A stretch of 64,000 bases of DNA from Symbiodinium natans (Eukaryota > Sar > Dinophyceae > Suessiales > Symbiodiniaceae). Position 1 is the first letter of the stretch, and each line of letters starts with the position of its first letter. Positions 46,103 to 58,800 of the stretch are shown in pieces. The stretch is taken from the NCBI GenBank assembly GCA_905221605.1, contig CAJNDS010001846.1, positions 468,437-532,436 on the forward strand, read 5' to 3'. Both the position numbers and the translations under genes were made by a program. A model generated the notes under the pieces. That model did no database searches. It saw only the letters and a list, made by a program, of their open reading frames with translations, and was not told the origin of the DNA.

Positions 46103-48400
46103 CTACGCGGGCGGAGCCTTGGCATCGTCCACTCTGGCCTTGGACACAGCCGCCTTCTGCATGGCCGTACCTGACGTAGCTCGGGTCGCAGACCCTGAGA
46201 ATATGAGGGTTTCTCGCGGCAAATGTTTGCTAGATGGTCGTGCAGACAAGCTGGGGCCCCACCCATCCAGCGAGAATTGCGCTGAATCTCTCCTAGGCTC
46301 CAAACTGTTCCGAGGCAGCTCTGTTTTGTTCTGGTCGTGGCTTTCTGCAACATCGTGCTTCCCTGGAACATGAAACCCGAGTTCCACCAGAACAAACTCC
46401 ACGACATCAAACTATTCTCAGCGGGCAACGACATTTCTCGTTGACACTGACGCTCTCGGGTTCTGCTTCCTGATGGCGCATCCTCTAAACAATGACCTGA
46501 AAGAGTGCCCCGGCTGCACCTCCTCCACAACCTGGTTCGCGGCGTGTGTCAAAGCCTGCACCGGCGACATACGGAGACTCAGCAGTCTGCGGGCTCTAAA
46601 TCTGTGACCAACACGATGTAACGGTAGTGCAACAGCATGTCAATGTATATGTCACCTGGCTGCCCGACACCTTCTGCGGTCCTTTCGACTGCTCGGCAGC
46701 CTGCCAAGAACTTATGCGTGACGACAGGCTTCCGCGTGGCAAAAGCCAGCCAGGGCCTGTCGAACTGCCAAGATGCAATCAAGAACCTTTCTGTGGTCAC
46801 CCAGCACCTGAGCTCAAAACTCGACCCAATATAGCACCACAAATACGGGGGCCGCGACCTCGTGATTGCTCTCTGCATTGTCCTCCATGGCGGAGATGCG
46901 GTCCTGTCACAGCGAAGAGGCTTGGATTTACACACACCTTTGGCATGTCACTTTCCCATCCTTCATGCTCTGAAACTCTTTGGGGCGAGGCTGTACCTTG
47001 AAAACTGAGTCGTCATGCCAGTCACCGACCGGAATGCAAAAGGTCTTCCACTCAGGGCCGAGCAGGGTCCAAATGGCGGGCCTTGGAACATGCGGCATGC
47101 AATTGCGGCATGTTATGGCATACGCTCTTGTGGCTTGTGGAGCTGAAGATGCACCTCAAGTGCCAGGCTGGCTTGAGCTCGCTGAGCACGATAGTGTCAG
47201 CATTTGGCCTTCTGAGCTTCAGAGGCGATGCCATGGCAGACAAGATTTATCCGGCCCTTGTCTCAAGGGATGTGCAGGCAAAGCGCTTCAACTCTTCCAT
47301 CATCCGCCGCGCACTTGCCTTTCTTCTTTCCACAACCTGCAGAACAGCAAACTGTCATAAGGGAGGCAGGTGGAGGCACCGTAAGGTGGAGAGTGCAGGG
47401 GACTGTGCATTGACATGATGCAGGCCTCATCGATGCCCTGACGATAGGCACCTAGTTGGGACAGATATGAAAAAGCCAGGAGCCCTCAGATGCAAGCCCA
47501 GACGCAATTGCATGAGACCGGGACGCATCTCTTCGAGATTCCGCAGCATGTTTTCCTGCGAAGTGTAGGATGCAGGAAAAAGCGCATCCCTTGTGTTTGC
47601 ACAGACATGAAGCAAAACAAAAGTTCCGCTTCGAGCCTGCACATTCTGACATCTTTGCACCACCTCTTCGAGAAGGAAACAAACATCCTTCTGTCTAACC
47701 GGGGTGCAGCACTTGTCGCACTTCATTGCACGTAGGCAAATCGTCTATGATTCAATGATGCCAAGAAGCTGTGCCACGAGTTTCTCTGCTGGGCTGCCAT
47801 CTGCCCATTCGGCCGACTGCTCAGTAGAGGCCCTACCGCTACCGAACTGCGACTCAGCTGTAAGGGATTAGAGTTTGAGCAAGGAAGGCCCGGCAGTCCC
47901 GGAATGCTGGTCGAGCTGTTAGCGACGAAGTCGCCTCCTTAACAGTAAGTTCACGCGAAGGCAAGTTGCCAAGCACGTCCTGACAGTGTTGGTTCTGGCT
48001 GGCACTGCCGGGCTCGGCGCAGCCTTGCGCGGGCTTCCATCCATCCACATTTGAGCAGTGCTTGGGCAGAGCTGGGCCGATGGCGGAGGCCTTCAACGCC
48101 TTTCCGCGACTTGTAGCCTGCGCTACCTGCACAGGTTCTGGCACAGACATGCCGCTTGGAGAGGCTAAGGTGGAGCTGTAGCCGCTTATCGGGTACTGGT
48201 TTTGCTCCAGGCTTTCTTTTTGTAGCCATCTGCCTCGCCGGAGAAGCGGCTGCGCGTTAGACGGCCTGAAATCCGAAGCATTGCGAAGCGTCGACATGCA
48301 ATTGCGAATCATCACCCCGACTGCCTGCAGATGCGGATCTGCACCTTGCAGCTGGAGCCTGTTGGGACATGTTGGAGTAGCCATCCATCACAAGCATATC
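46103..48400 (-). CDS. Unidentified multi-exon gene
   Basis: Two exons join cleanly. One ends NADTIVLSELKPAWHL at a GT donor (about 47.16 kb), and the next starts at an AG acceptor (about 47.08 kb) with PAIWTLLGPEWKTFCIPVGD, in phase, ending DSVFK before GT. Upstream coding-like segments are ERRKASARRMMEELKRFA (47.33-47.27), ENMLRNLEEMRPGLMQLRL (47.56-47.50) and RWLQKESLEQNQYPISGY (48.23). Downstream, ELGFHVPGKHDVAESHD (46.39) leads to SKARVDDAKAPPA and a stop at 46103. The WTLLGPEWKTF region suggests a globular enzyme-like domain, but I do not recognise the family. The segments may include more than one gene. Confidence 0.5.
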
Positions 48401-48519
48401 AGCTCTCTTAGGGCGCATGGTGAACATATGTGCACATGTTGCTGGACCAAAGCCCAGTCGATATCCAGACCCATGGCTCCCGATCTTGGAGCCCGACAAC
48501 ACATGACGTGGAAGCCGGG

Positions 48520-50170
48520 GGGCTTGCCACGATCACCTTCCGTGAACAGGCCGACAAGGATGCAAAAAAACAATGCGAAACCATGCGAAACCGACCATCT
48601 GAGAACCAGGCCCGGGCAGAGCGCATGCAGGTAGATGGTGTCAATGTGATGTCTACATCTTCGTGTGAACACCGCTTCGTACCGCTTGGCAAGAAGTCTT
48701 ACCAATGGTTCGGTCATTGTTCTGTTGAAGGTATATGTGGGCAGGGTTGGGTAGTCAAGTAGTAGTCAAGTCAAGTGGTTTCTTTGGCCAACAGCTACAG
48801 AAGCATATGTGGGGAGGCATGCCGCGAGGTGCACCCCGGTGGTCGCCGACTGAAAAAGAAGCTCCGGCCCAAGCTTTTGACTTACAGTGGTCCTCATGCG
48901 GGCAAGTGTCGGAACTTACTTCACGTGGCAGTGGCCTTGCTTGGCCAAATGTGGCATGACTTTGCGACTTTCGTGGAGCTATATGTGTTCGTATTATCAG
49001 GTGCGTGTCGGTGCGTGCAGGTGCGTGCTAGGTGCGTGCTAGGGGCGCGCTAGGTGCGTGCTAGGTGCGTGCGAGGTGCGTGCAGGTGCGTGAAGGTGCG
49101 TGCAGACGAGTGCAGGTGCGTGCGTGCGTAGGTGCGTGCGTGCGTGTGTGCGCGAGCGCGTCTGTGGGTGTGCTCGCGCTTGTCTGTATTTCCCCGGTAA
49201 AACTTGTCATTGCCCCGCTTCCCAAAAAAAATGAACTAATCCGAGCTTCTGATTAATTGGTGGGGCCCTCCCCCCCCCCCTCCACAATAAGGAATGCAGG
49301 GTTCCGCAATAGTTGGACCATGGCCCTGTGTTGATTCTCTATTAAAAACAAAAGGCTGCAGATCCCTGAGGTGCTGTAGCTTTGCGTCTCCGCAAGCAAA
49401 ACAAGAAGCCTGCCGACAGATTTTTGAACCCCCCAAAAAAAATTCCTTTAAATGTGGGGGGTTTGTCCCATACGAAATCCACCCTAATGGAAAGTAGTCT
49501 TCCGGCGGGCTTCCGGCCAAAAAAAATTTCTTTAAATGTGGGGGTATTAATTAAACTGATGCTCGGATTAAGACAGACATCCGAAGCCGGGGACGAGGCG
49601 TATTCTGCACTAGGGGATTTCAGGCGGTCCCGACTTAAGCCTGTCTATCACTTTCCGTCACCACAACTACGTACACTTGCTTGTGTTCTTTGATCGCAAA
49701 TTCAACAACATTCTTGATACTCTTGCAACACCCCTTGACAGCACGCTGGCAAGAATTCAATGGGTGCTCGGGCATGGCTGGGCATAATTCAGCACGGGAA
49801 TTTCAAAGATCCGAAAGACTCAGAGACACTCACAGCAGACCTTTTTCATCAGGATCGCTGCTGTCGCGCCTGTTTCACGCGCTCCTCAGGAGAGCCGTTT
49901 CATGGGCATAGACATGCTCTTTGGATTTCAGATTGATTCCCGAAACGAGGAGTCATGGAAACACCATCAAAACAGCCACGATTCTACCATGAACATGGAC
50001 GTACAAGACCCTCAAGTCCCGAGATTGTGGTGCGCGCGAGCTCCTCCAAGGCGGACCGATGCTCGGGCGACAGATTTGCCAACTGGTGTTCCACCTGTCA
50101 CAAGCACCCGGCACATGAAGGAAGGCTTCATCACCACCACTATGCTGTGCTGTGTGCACGTCATGTCCCT
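48520..50170. other. Stretch without an assigned gene
   Basis: It contains a GTGCGTGC-type minisatellite at 49000-49165. Two nearly identical phrases, TTTAAATGTGGGGG after an A run, lie at about 49447 and 49531, which suggests a local duplication. Frames on either strand lack motifs. Confidence 0.4.
49000..49165 (+). repeat. GGTGCGTGC minisatellite
   Basis: About 17 imperfect copies of an 8-10 base GGTGCGTGC/TAGGTGCGTGC unit. The Arg/Val/Cys-rich frames are repeat by-products. Confidence 0.85.
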
Positions 50171-50173
50171 GGC

Positions 50174-51160
50174 TCAAGTGATAAAGGTTGATAAAGTGGT
50201 TCTAGACTGGCGAGGCACACGGAAGTGCGAATTCGACGAACATGCGGCAGGCCCACGGCCAGACTTCGGTGACTTGGGCACGCTTGGCTTGGCTGCGCTG
50301 ACTGCTACAGTACCCGCCCTACCATGGTCGTAGTTTGTTGAAGCCACCAATTGTTGCGTAATTCTTTCATGGATCGCAACCTCTGAAAGCCCACAGCCTT
50401 TCCGAACAAAAAACAGAACATTGACGTGCTCCTTACAGATGATCTTGCGCTGTCCTCGGGCCCTGCCTCGGGCGAATCCCAATTCGATGCCATCAAGGCC
50501 AAGGTGGCTCTCTCCAGCAGCGTTGCGTGATGCCTCCACACAGGTTCGGACACATCACATGTAGACCCTTCCCGGATGCTTGCTGGCCGGCATGTGCCGT
50601 TTGACAGCTTCACTTGCGGAGGGATGCACTGTCATGCTCTCCTTGCAAAGTGAGGTGCCTGGAAGCTAGCTTGAGCATTTCAGCGCAGTCCTCAAGATCC
50701 TCTTCAAGCAACACATAGCTGCACACACACAAGATCAACTTGATCAGGGCACGAGCCCCGCTCCGGCAATCTGCGACTTCACGACAAGGCGCCGGCTACT
50801 TCTGCGAGTAGCACTTAGTGACTTAGTGACTTGGTTAGCTTTTTCCACCGCCGCCCTGCGCCAGCTATCTCAACTGGTCGTTGTGGAGAGAAACAGCGAC
50901 TCGCCGTCGCCTTCAAGAAGCGCATTGCTCACATGATCTCGGACTTGACCACGAGCTGACAGCTTCACCGATGCATTTAGCAAAGCAAGTGCTCAATGTC
51001 CGGCAAGTCAGGAGATTCAAAAGCCGGGCCTCATCTGGACCTATGCCGAAGTGTATTCGGAAGTTCCGTTGACGTTCACATGGATTCCGTTGCTCTGCTG
51101 CGACTGGATCTCTTCGTCACAGTCAGTCAGGGCTTCACCGCTCTTGTCAGATCTCTCCTC
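50174..51160 (-). CDS. Unidentified gene with acidic N-terminal exon
   Basis: At 51.15-51.03 kb a minus-strand open segment begins with Met and reads MEERSDKSGEALTDCDEEIQ, then NGIHVNVNGTSEYTS, ending near a possible GC donor. Downstream segments DCRSGARALIK (50.77 kb) and SYVLLEEDLEDCAEMLKLAS (50.71-50.64), and a run reading LGLDGIELGFARGRARGQRK (50.5), look coding. No family motif is seen. Exon joins were not resolved, so the unity of the gene is a guess. Confidence 0.35.
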
Positions 51161-51241
51161 CATTTGGCCAGATACTCAGCTTTGCATACTCACATCTTCC
51201 ACGAGTCTTCGAGGAACACAGACTGCACACAAGGGGAATGA

Positions 51242-51372
51242 GAGGGGATATATGGCTATTTCCCAAAATACGGATGCCATGCCCCTGATACACACCAAAA
51301 TACTAGAATCCTGACAGAGGGAACCCCCCAAAAGGGTACAAGCACCCTTGTTTTCCGAAACCCCCATGTAGA
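51242..51372. mobile_element. Possible inverted-repeat element related to family 2
   Basis: The right part, CACCCTTGTTTTCCGAAACCC, resembles the family 2 right terminus. On the minus strand it translates as GVSENKGACTLLGGS. The left end is not convincing, so boundaries are approximate. Confidence 0.35.
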
Positions 51373-51474
51373 TATGTATATATATATATATATTGATTGG
51401 AAATAAATCAAACGAAAACAAGAAAAGCATCAGACGCACGCAAAGACAGATATCCCCCCTCTCCCACACACAAA

Positions 51475-51713
51475 TACACAAAAAAACAAACCACAAAAAG
51501 ACAAACAAACAAACAAACAACCAAACAAACAAACAAACAAAACCCAGATAGACAGACAGACAGACGGACGGACGGACGGACAGACAGACACACACACACA
51601 CACACACATACACATCCGGGCGCGCGCGCGCACACACGCAGACAGGCAGACACGCAGACACGCAGACACGCAGACACGCAGACACGCAGACACACAGACA
51701 CACAGACACACAG

Positions 51714-51744
<31 letters not shown>

Positions 51745-51885
51745 CCTACCTACCTACCTACCTTCCTTCCTACCTTCCTACCTTCCTACCTTCCTACCTT
51801 CCTACCTACCTTCCTACCTTTCTACCTTCCTTCCTACCTTCCTACCTTCCTACCTTCCTACCTTCCTACCTTCCTACCCTACCTC
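51475..51885 (+). repeat. Large compound microsatellite (CAAA, GACA, CA, CAGACA, CCTTCCTA)
   Basis: About 400 bases of successive A/C-rich and then C/T-rich tandem units. The plus strand has ACAAAC, GACAGACA and GACG, CA, CACGCAGA, CA and CCTACCTTC tracts in order. The long Cys/Val frames on the minus strand and Thr/Pro frames on the plus strand are repeat products, not genes. Confidence 0.92.
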
Positions 51886-51889
51886 ACCC

Positions 51890-53770
51890 ACGTCCGCCCA
51901 CCCGCCCGACCGCCTGCCCGCACTCACGCGCCCACACAGCGCACGGCGCATGGCGGACGGACACGCACGCGCACGCACGCGCGCACACAGCAAGATTGTG
52001 GCATGTCTGGTCTGTGCATCGCAGACGAACTTTGACAATGCAGGTACATAACTCTCCCATCCCTGAGTTATCTCACCACCCCGCAGCATGGTTTTTGTTA
52101 GCCAGTGCATACTGCAGGGCTCACTGACCCCCTGCGAAACTCAAAGGTCCTTTGCGGCATCAGCAGCGGACTAGTGTTCTACATCTAGTGACAACCAGTG
52201 CTGGACGATCTCAGTTCAACCAACATCAAGACTCTTTTGGAAACAGAGCTTCCACGCACACGTTCCTGGTCAAGCATACTTCTTCAAATCCAGAAACGTT
52301 CGACCATTAATTCTGCACCACGTGTGGCGACGTCTGTTTCTTGGGGCACGAGGGGTCTGAATCACACTCTCACACTCGGACGCAGAAGCGAGCGCCTTCC
52401 CCTCGAGAGGCCGTATTGGTGGATCCACCTTTCGACCTGTGGCAGGCAAGGCACGTGAACTAAACCGATTGACAAAGATCACGCGAGACCAGCTCCATGA
52501 CTACCGGCTGCTACTGGCACAGATTGGCGAGAGGCTCGGAGGAGGAAGGAGGAGGAAAGCAAAAGGAGGTGGAGAAGCAACATGCTAACACCTGACGAGT
52601 GGGGCATACAAAGACAGCAACCACTTCGAGTGACCTCCGCCCTCCCAATGAAATGAACTGCTTCTTCCAAGTTCAGACCCATGAAAGCTCAAAACAAAAA
52701 GCAGTTCCACAGCAAAGCTTTGAGCGCAGATTGTTAAAGGGGGCTTGCATCAATGAAAACACACTCAGGTCAGGAGAAGGCTGTGGTTCAGGTCAGGAAC
52801 AGGCCTGACGGGATTTGGGTCCGGCGAAAGCCATATTGCACAGGATGCCCTAAACCTAAACCCTAAACCCTAACTCATGAGGGGGAAGGAAGAGGCGCGC
52901 CCGAAGGCAACAAGATCTAGAGACCCCAACCTGACTGGCGCTAAAAACCAAGCATCTAGGCACAGAGCTTTCGTTTACGAGACTACGAAAAGTCCCAAAG
53001 CAGAAACGGGGAATATGTGGGCAAACCTTTGATACCTTTCTCAGAAAACCAAGCGCAGTAGAGATTTAAGCAGTGTACTGCGGCTTGTCTGTTTCCAGCT
53101 CGTGCTAGCTATAAGGCGCGACAGACGATTTCGGTTCTTCGTACATTTTACGGTTTCTGTGCTTCAAAACTGGAACATGCGAAAAAACATCGGAAGGGAA
53201 TTCGTGGGGACTAGTACGGCGGTGGAAAAAGTCTCGGTTTTGGCAAAGCTCTCGTTACGCGGTAAGTCTAGTTTAACAAAAGCGGGCACTGTTGGGCTGG
53301 AACTGTCAAGGCAAAATCTGACGTACATACCCTGCACAGTCAGGCTTGGCATCAACCAATACAACCACGAACATGTCAAGACAAAACAATCGTTCTGCTG
53401 GCTTTGTACACTGCTCACGCACTCTAGTAATGAAGGAGCTGCAGTGCGAACAACCTTCAGAATCAACCATCGCAGCACTGAGCTATGAACAGTCTTGCAG
53501 CTTGTGGCATGTTGGCAGCATTGTGGCGCGCGGTTCTCGCGAAGCATTCCAGAACACATTCTGCATTTGGAGGGCTAAGTTTGTTCAACCCAGCAACGTT
53601 TTGGTACTCGATAAGCCCATCTTTTGATGCAGATACACTTGCTTTGGAACGTGGAGGTCATGTTGACATGAAACACGAAGGTGCTACCGACATGAAAGAA
53701 GACCGAAAAAGAAGGTTGGAGGCTTAAGGTACCCAAGAGCAACCGTAAGCTCCAGCATCTCGAATGCAAG
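51890..53770. other. Stretch downstream of the PKG gene, no assigned gene
   Basis: It includes a short telomere-type array at 52848-52874. Frames at 53.1-53.6 kb are open on both strands for about 130 codons without motifs. It should hold the PKG 3' untranslated region at its right end. Confidence 0.4.
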
Positions 53771-53776
53771 CAAGGG

Positions 53777-55812
53777 TCACAGGAGCAAGGCAAAGTAGTC
53801 GTCTTGGTCATCTCCGATACCAAAATCCCACATGCTAACCGAGTGGCTGCCCGTGCCCTGGCGATATCTCTTCATGCATTGAACAAGACTGTTTGCCTAC
53901 ATGAGAGATCTCACGGCTGCTATCTGCTATCAAGTATAGGGAGATACCTACCGCGCACGCGCCGGACTGCTCAATAGCACTCTCTGCGAAGGCCTGGCTT
54001 TCATCGAAGGCATTGCTTTGTACCGACTGCTGGCGTTTCGGGTGCAGGTGGAAGAAAGCGTTGTCCTTGACCCCAAGAGCCCAAGAGGCTCAGATCTCAG
54101 CCGCGCCCCGTCACATTATCATACTTTGCAGTCCTGCCTTGATTTCCTGGAGCCCATTTGCTCCGCATCCGAGTCTTCGTCGTGGCCGGGGCTCAAGAAG
54201 TGATGCCTGGCAAACGGGCTGCAAGTGGCTGCAGCTTGCACTCCTCGCAGACTTTTTTCACACGCGCGGCAACACAGACTGGCGTGGCGATGAGGGATCG
54301 CCCGCAGGGTTCAAGATGTTGAGGAAGCGCTGGACTTCCAGCCAAGACTGCTCTGCACACCTGGCTTCGGTCAAAAGTCTGTCTGCTAAGGCCCGCAAGA
54401 ATGTGCCGCAAGGCTTTGTTTGCTCTGAACCTCCCGGGGATTCTCAGCGTTCTCGCCGAATGGAAGATGTCCACAGAGAAGCCTGCAGGGAGAGGGGGTA
54501 TCCAGGGACCTCTCTGCGTCAGAGCACAAGCCAAATTAGCTGGGTCCGCTCGTAGAGGACGATGCCCAATGCCCACACCTGACACCGAATCTTGTCAAGC
54601 ATGCGCAGGGCCGCTTTCTGGTATCAGATCATGATCCCAGTCGGTGCTTGGGGCATCTTGGGGCCGGGCATCCACTTCCAAGCCATAGCCCTTGCCACGC
54701 ATAACTTCGGGAGCCATGTAATGCGTTGTACCTAAGATGGCAATCAAACACATGAGATAGATGCAGCCAGTGATACTGCACACAACATGAAAACGACTTC
54801 CATCAAGACGGGACCCCCCATGGCCCCCCTTAGCCCCCCTCTTGGGACCCTGCCGACCAAGGTGAAGGTTCTGCCACATTTGGCTTCCAGCTTCTTGGAG
54901 GTGCCGAAGTCGACCAGCTTCAGGTAGCCCTGGACGGGAAGGCAGGGTGTGGTTGCTGTTTCATTCAGCTGCTGTTCTTTGGGGACTCAGCAGACTGCCA
55001 CTTGAAAGTTTGCGGAAGTCCTCTGCATCGAGCAAGACATTCTCCGGCTTCAAGTCTCGATAGACCACGTTCCGCTCGTGCAGGGCTTCGAGCATCAGAA
55101 GCAGCGATCCCACACAAAACCTGAAGCTAAACGGGCAAGAACAACTCCCAAGAACACCTCCAGTGATGTAGCTGGAAATGTTCTCGATTTCATCTGTCTC
55201 AAAATCTGGGAAGTGCACATTGCTTGTTGACGGCTGAAAACGGTTGAGATTGACCGCATGGCCGCATAAAGCCTCAGAGGCTCTCTCGCTTGGTTCGTGT
55301 GTGTACATCCAGCGAGAGAGTCTAAAAACGAGGTTTGTAAGCTTTGGGAGCCAAAGCCACTCACCACCTCCGACATACTCGGCTAGGACGTATATGTAGG
55401 AGCGCGTCTCGATGGACTTCACCTCGAGCTCACTTCTCTGCCCTTCAACGTCCTTCAACACCCAACGGGCCGGTGTGAACCCTAGCATGCCAGGACCCGA
55501 CCATTTGCATGAGAAATGGATGGTCATTTTCGGAGAGAATCTGGATCTCGCGCTGCACTTCCTGTGGTACCTCACTGGTGCGGCGCCTTGCGGCTCCTTC
55601 TCTAAGTTGTGTCTCGGCTCAATATCATGCCTTGCCATCAGTCTTCTTGACTCGTTTCAGAGCATATTTGAACTCTGTCTTCATGCTTGTCACCTTGCAA
55701 CATGGGAAAGGCTTCTTGGGCAGCACCAGAAAACTCTCGGGCTGAGTAATTAAGGCAATGGCGAGCCAGACTGTGCCGGATGTGCCAGTCCCAACCTGCC
55801 CCAGCCTTTTCA
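53777..55812 (-). other. Kinase catalytic part of the PKG-like gene
   Basis: Eleven or more small exons. The Gly-loop exon ends at a GC donor after 55757. The VAIK lysine lies in [16 protein letters not shown] (about 55.68 kb), followed by the alpha-C exon from 55559 with E in EVQREI. Further exons hold [12 protein letters not shown] (55.39), YRDLKPEN (catalytic Asp, 55.05), DFGTSKK (54.91), the APE motif in HYMAPEV (54.71), [10 protein letters not shown] (54.57), GENAENPRE (54.46), [13 protein letters not shown] (54.36), [12 protein letters not shown] (54.15) and DNAFFHLHP (54.07). All residues needed for catalysis are present, so the kinase is predicted active. Confidence 0.88.
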
Positions 55813-58800
55813 AGTCTTGCAGCCTCATGGGATGTGGTGACAATCGCCCACAACTTGTTGCAAGAAGAAGCGCTGTGAAATATCCGGCACCGTATCGAGA
55901 ATCCGGCCCCACTCCAGGATCTTGGAGGGACGCCCTCTGACGGAGCTGCTCAGACGCCCGGCTTTCTTTTCCAAGAACCTCTGACAAGCGGGGCTTACGG
56001 AAGCTCTCGAAGAAGCGCTCAATGAGAATAGCACACTGGCCCTTAGAGATTCCACGCTCCCTCTCTCACTCTGAGAAAGAGAAGGCTGTGGCGGCCTGGA
56101 GCAAGGTGTTTCGATCCCAGAACCATACTTCGCATTCAGCTGCCACCTCACAACATAAGGTGGGGAGTCGCATCGACGACAGATTCAGCTGCTAAAGGCC
56201 CTGCTAGGGAGCTGCTCGGCCCTGCTGAGGGAGCTGGCGACTTTGAAGGATGTGGACCAGGCTTCTGCAAACAGCACGCCGCGTTCGCCAAAACAACTTC
56301 CCTGCACCAGCCTGTGCAAGAAGGAGCGTCTTCTACTCACAAACGGCAGAAGGTCCTAGAATGTCCTAGACTTGTGCTGAAATACACTGAACATAGTGTG
56401 CTCAAACACATGGATTCTGTGTAACTCTGCCGAGCCTTCTCACAGTGCGACCATCCTTCACCATGTTAACCTTCAAACTCACAGGTAAGCGCAGAGGATG
56501 CACGCACAGAACTGCCTCACCAAAACCCGACTTGTCAGAATTAAGCCCACCGTGAATGCTGCACACTGCGACAAACTGACGGTCGACACCTCGCCGGCGG
56601 CAATGACATAAAAGTGAGAGGCTTTATCGCCTCGCCAGATCAATCTTGCCCAGCTCTGGGAAAAGCAGAGGTAGCGCCAGCATGATGGCATGCGGACCAG
56701 CGAGAACAAAATCACTGGAGCTGCTTCAGAGATACTTAGCCTTGGTGGACGATCTCCTCTCCGTTCCGGTACAGCTGGGTCTTGACGCACTGGAAAAGCA
56801 CATCCAGCGTTGCCTTCTGAGCTTTCGCATGTGTGGAATACTGGCTGGAAGGTGCCCGCCGTGCGCCTCAGGGACTTGCCTGAAGATAGACACCTTGGGT
56901 GCCACCAAAATCGTTCAGGGTTCACGGCCTCTCATGGTTTTTGTTTGCCTCCATTCTGAGAAGGCCGCCCTCGACAGAACGTTGATCACTCTCGCTTTCA
57001 TTCCACAAGCGTCATCTGCCCTTGCCGGCCAGCTTGAATAAACAAAAGCTTCCGAAGCTATCCGCGATTTCTGATCAACTGCAAGCTTCTTGTATGTTGC
57101 GCCACATCATGCCTCAGCGCGGGTAACACGGCGATGCGGCAGCCGGTGTGCCCAGCAACGAAATGGCAGTCATGAGCCTGGCATGATGCAAACATTCCTT
57201 TTCCGGCCTCTGCTTTTTGCGGCGTGCAGGACGAGTCTGAGAGCAGCACCGATCCGAGAATGCGGCGATCAGTCGTGCCTCTCACAAATCTGAAGAAAAA
57301 AAGGCGACAACCCGGCAGTTCGAGTAGGGACCAGATGAGGCTATAGGAACCGAGCATGGCTGGATAAAAAGGAGGTTACGGGGGGCACATGTTGTTCCAA
57401 CGAGTTGCCGTGAATCACGACAATCCAGCTGGAGAAGTCCAGAGCTCTTACGGCGGGCATTAGAATTCAAATTTTTGAGGTTGTTGAGTTCTTGGGGGGC
57501 CTTTAAAATCACTGAAGCCACAAGCCATTTCGGACAATGAGGCCGCCTCTTTTCTGCAATCCGCCGAGGCCTCGGGCCGGAGGTGTATAGGTTGTCAGAA
57601 CAGGCACCCCCCTCCAAATCCTCCCCCCAACCACTTTTCGGACCCTTTTTTTTGCCTCAAATGGGTACCCCCCCTGGGAAACCGGGGTCCGCAAGCGGAC
57701 GGTTCGCCAGGACCAGAGGCAGTTGAAGCCCCTCCCAGGGGGCCCCCCCCCTTTTCCCCACCCCCCCCCCCCCCCCTCCCCCCCCCCACCCCCCCCCCCC
57801 CCCCCCCCCACCCCCCCCTACCTCGCCCCCCGGTTTTGGAGGCTCAACTGGTGTGAGACGGCCCAGCCGAAGAGCCTTTCCCTCTGCCCCCCTTCCCCCC
57901 ACCCCTACCCCCGAGGGGCCTGGCTCAACCCTACGATCAATCCAAGCCGAACCGTCTCTTGAACCCTAAACCCAAAAAGACCCTAAACCCCAAAGCATGA
58001 ACCTTGAGCCCTAAGCCCTCAATCCTAAACTAACCCTCAACCCTAAACCCCAAACCATAAACCATAAACCCGGAACCCTAAACCCTAAACCCAACCCTTA
58101 TTGCTTGGGTCCAGCGACTTGGGCGCTGCGGAATCACCATGCTCACGCGGATGCGCTGGGCCGGGCCGAGGCGGGTCGCGTAGCGTTAAAATTAGCTTTT
58201 GAAGACGGCACAACACTCTTCGCTGGAATCCTTTTTTTGCGAGAGCTTCTGGTCCTGAAGCCCTGAGCTGGAGACTGGCGATGGACGAAACGCGGATTAT
58301 TAAGGGCTGGGCAATCCCCTACCAGTAGCTGTGGCTGTACACATGTGGCCTTAACGAGCCGACCGACCACCCGACAGGCCGACCGAATGACCGCCCCTTG
58401 TGCAGAAGAGAAACACAACCGTGGCAAAAACGAAAATGTCAGGACCAGGGCAAGGAAAACAACACCGGACGCAAAGTAGTGTGGAACGTACTGCCCGAAT
58501 TTTCTAGGCCAAGGCATAGGCCTTGATGAGGGACAGTGCCCTCAGAAGCATGTCCAACTATTCTTGATGTGCTTGGTGAGTTTGGTGCCTCCTGTAACCA
58601 TGCAGGCTGCAGGTGGAGCTTCCACCACCCCTGCACGAAGGATCCGGGCAGCAGGACGCTGACCCACCTCACAACCCCAGGTGTTAGCTTGCATGTCATG
58701 ATGATTTTCAGATAAGTCGTGTCAACGGACTCAGAAGATGTCAAGGGATGACCTCAGAATTCTAAGAGGCCTGAACCTCCCCGTCCAAAACCACGAAGAG

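Noticed and set aside
50150-50185. TGGCTCAAG, resembling the 3' end of the dinoflagellate spliced leader
   Set aside because: Only nine bases match the leader's end and the upstream bases do not fit. It is on the plus strand, opposite to the genes. No better leader relic was found.
51176-52035. Open frames up to about 210 codons
   Set aside because: Microsatellite translation (CA, GACA, CCTT units), not protein-like.
53102-53559. 130-codon open frames on both strands
   Set aside because: No motif or coherent composition, and no exon-intron context. They fall just downstream of the PKG stop codon.
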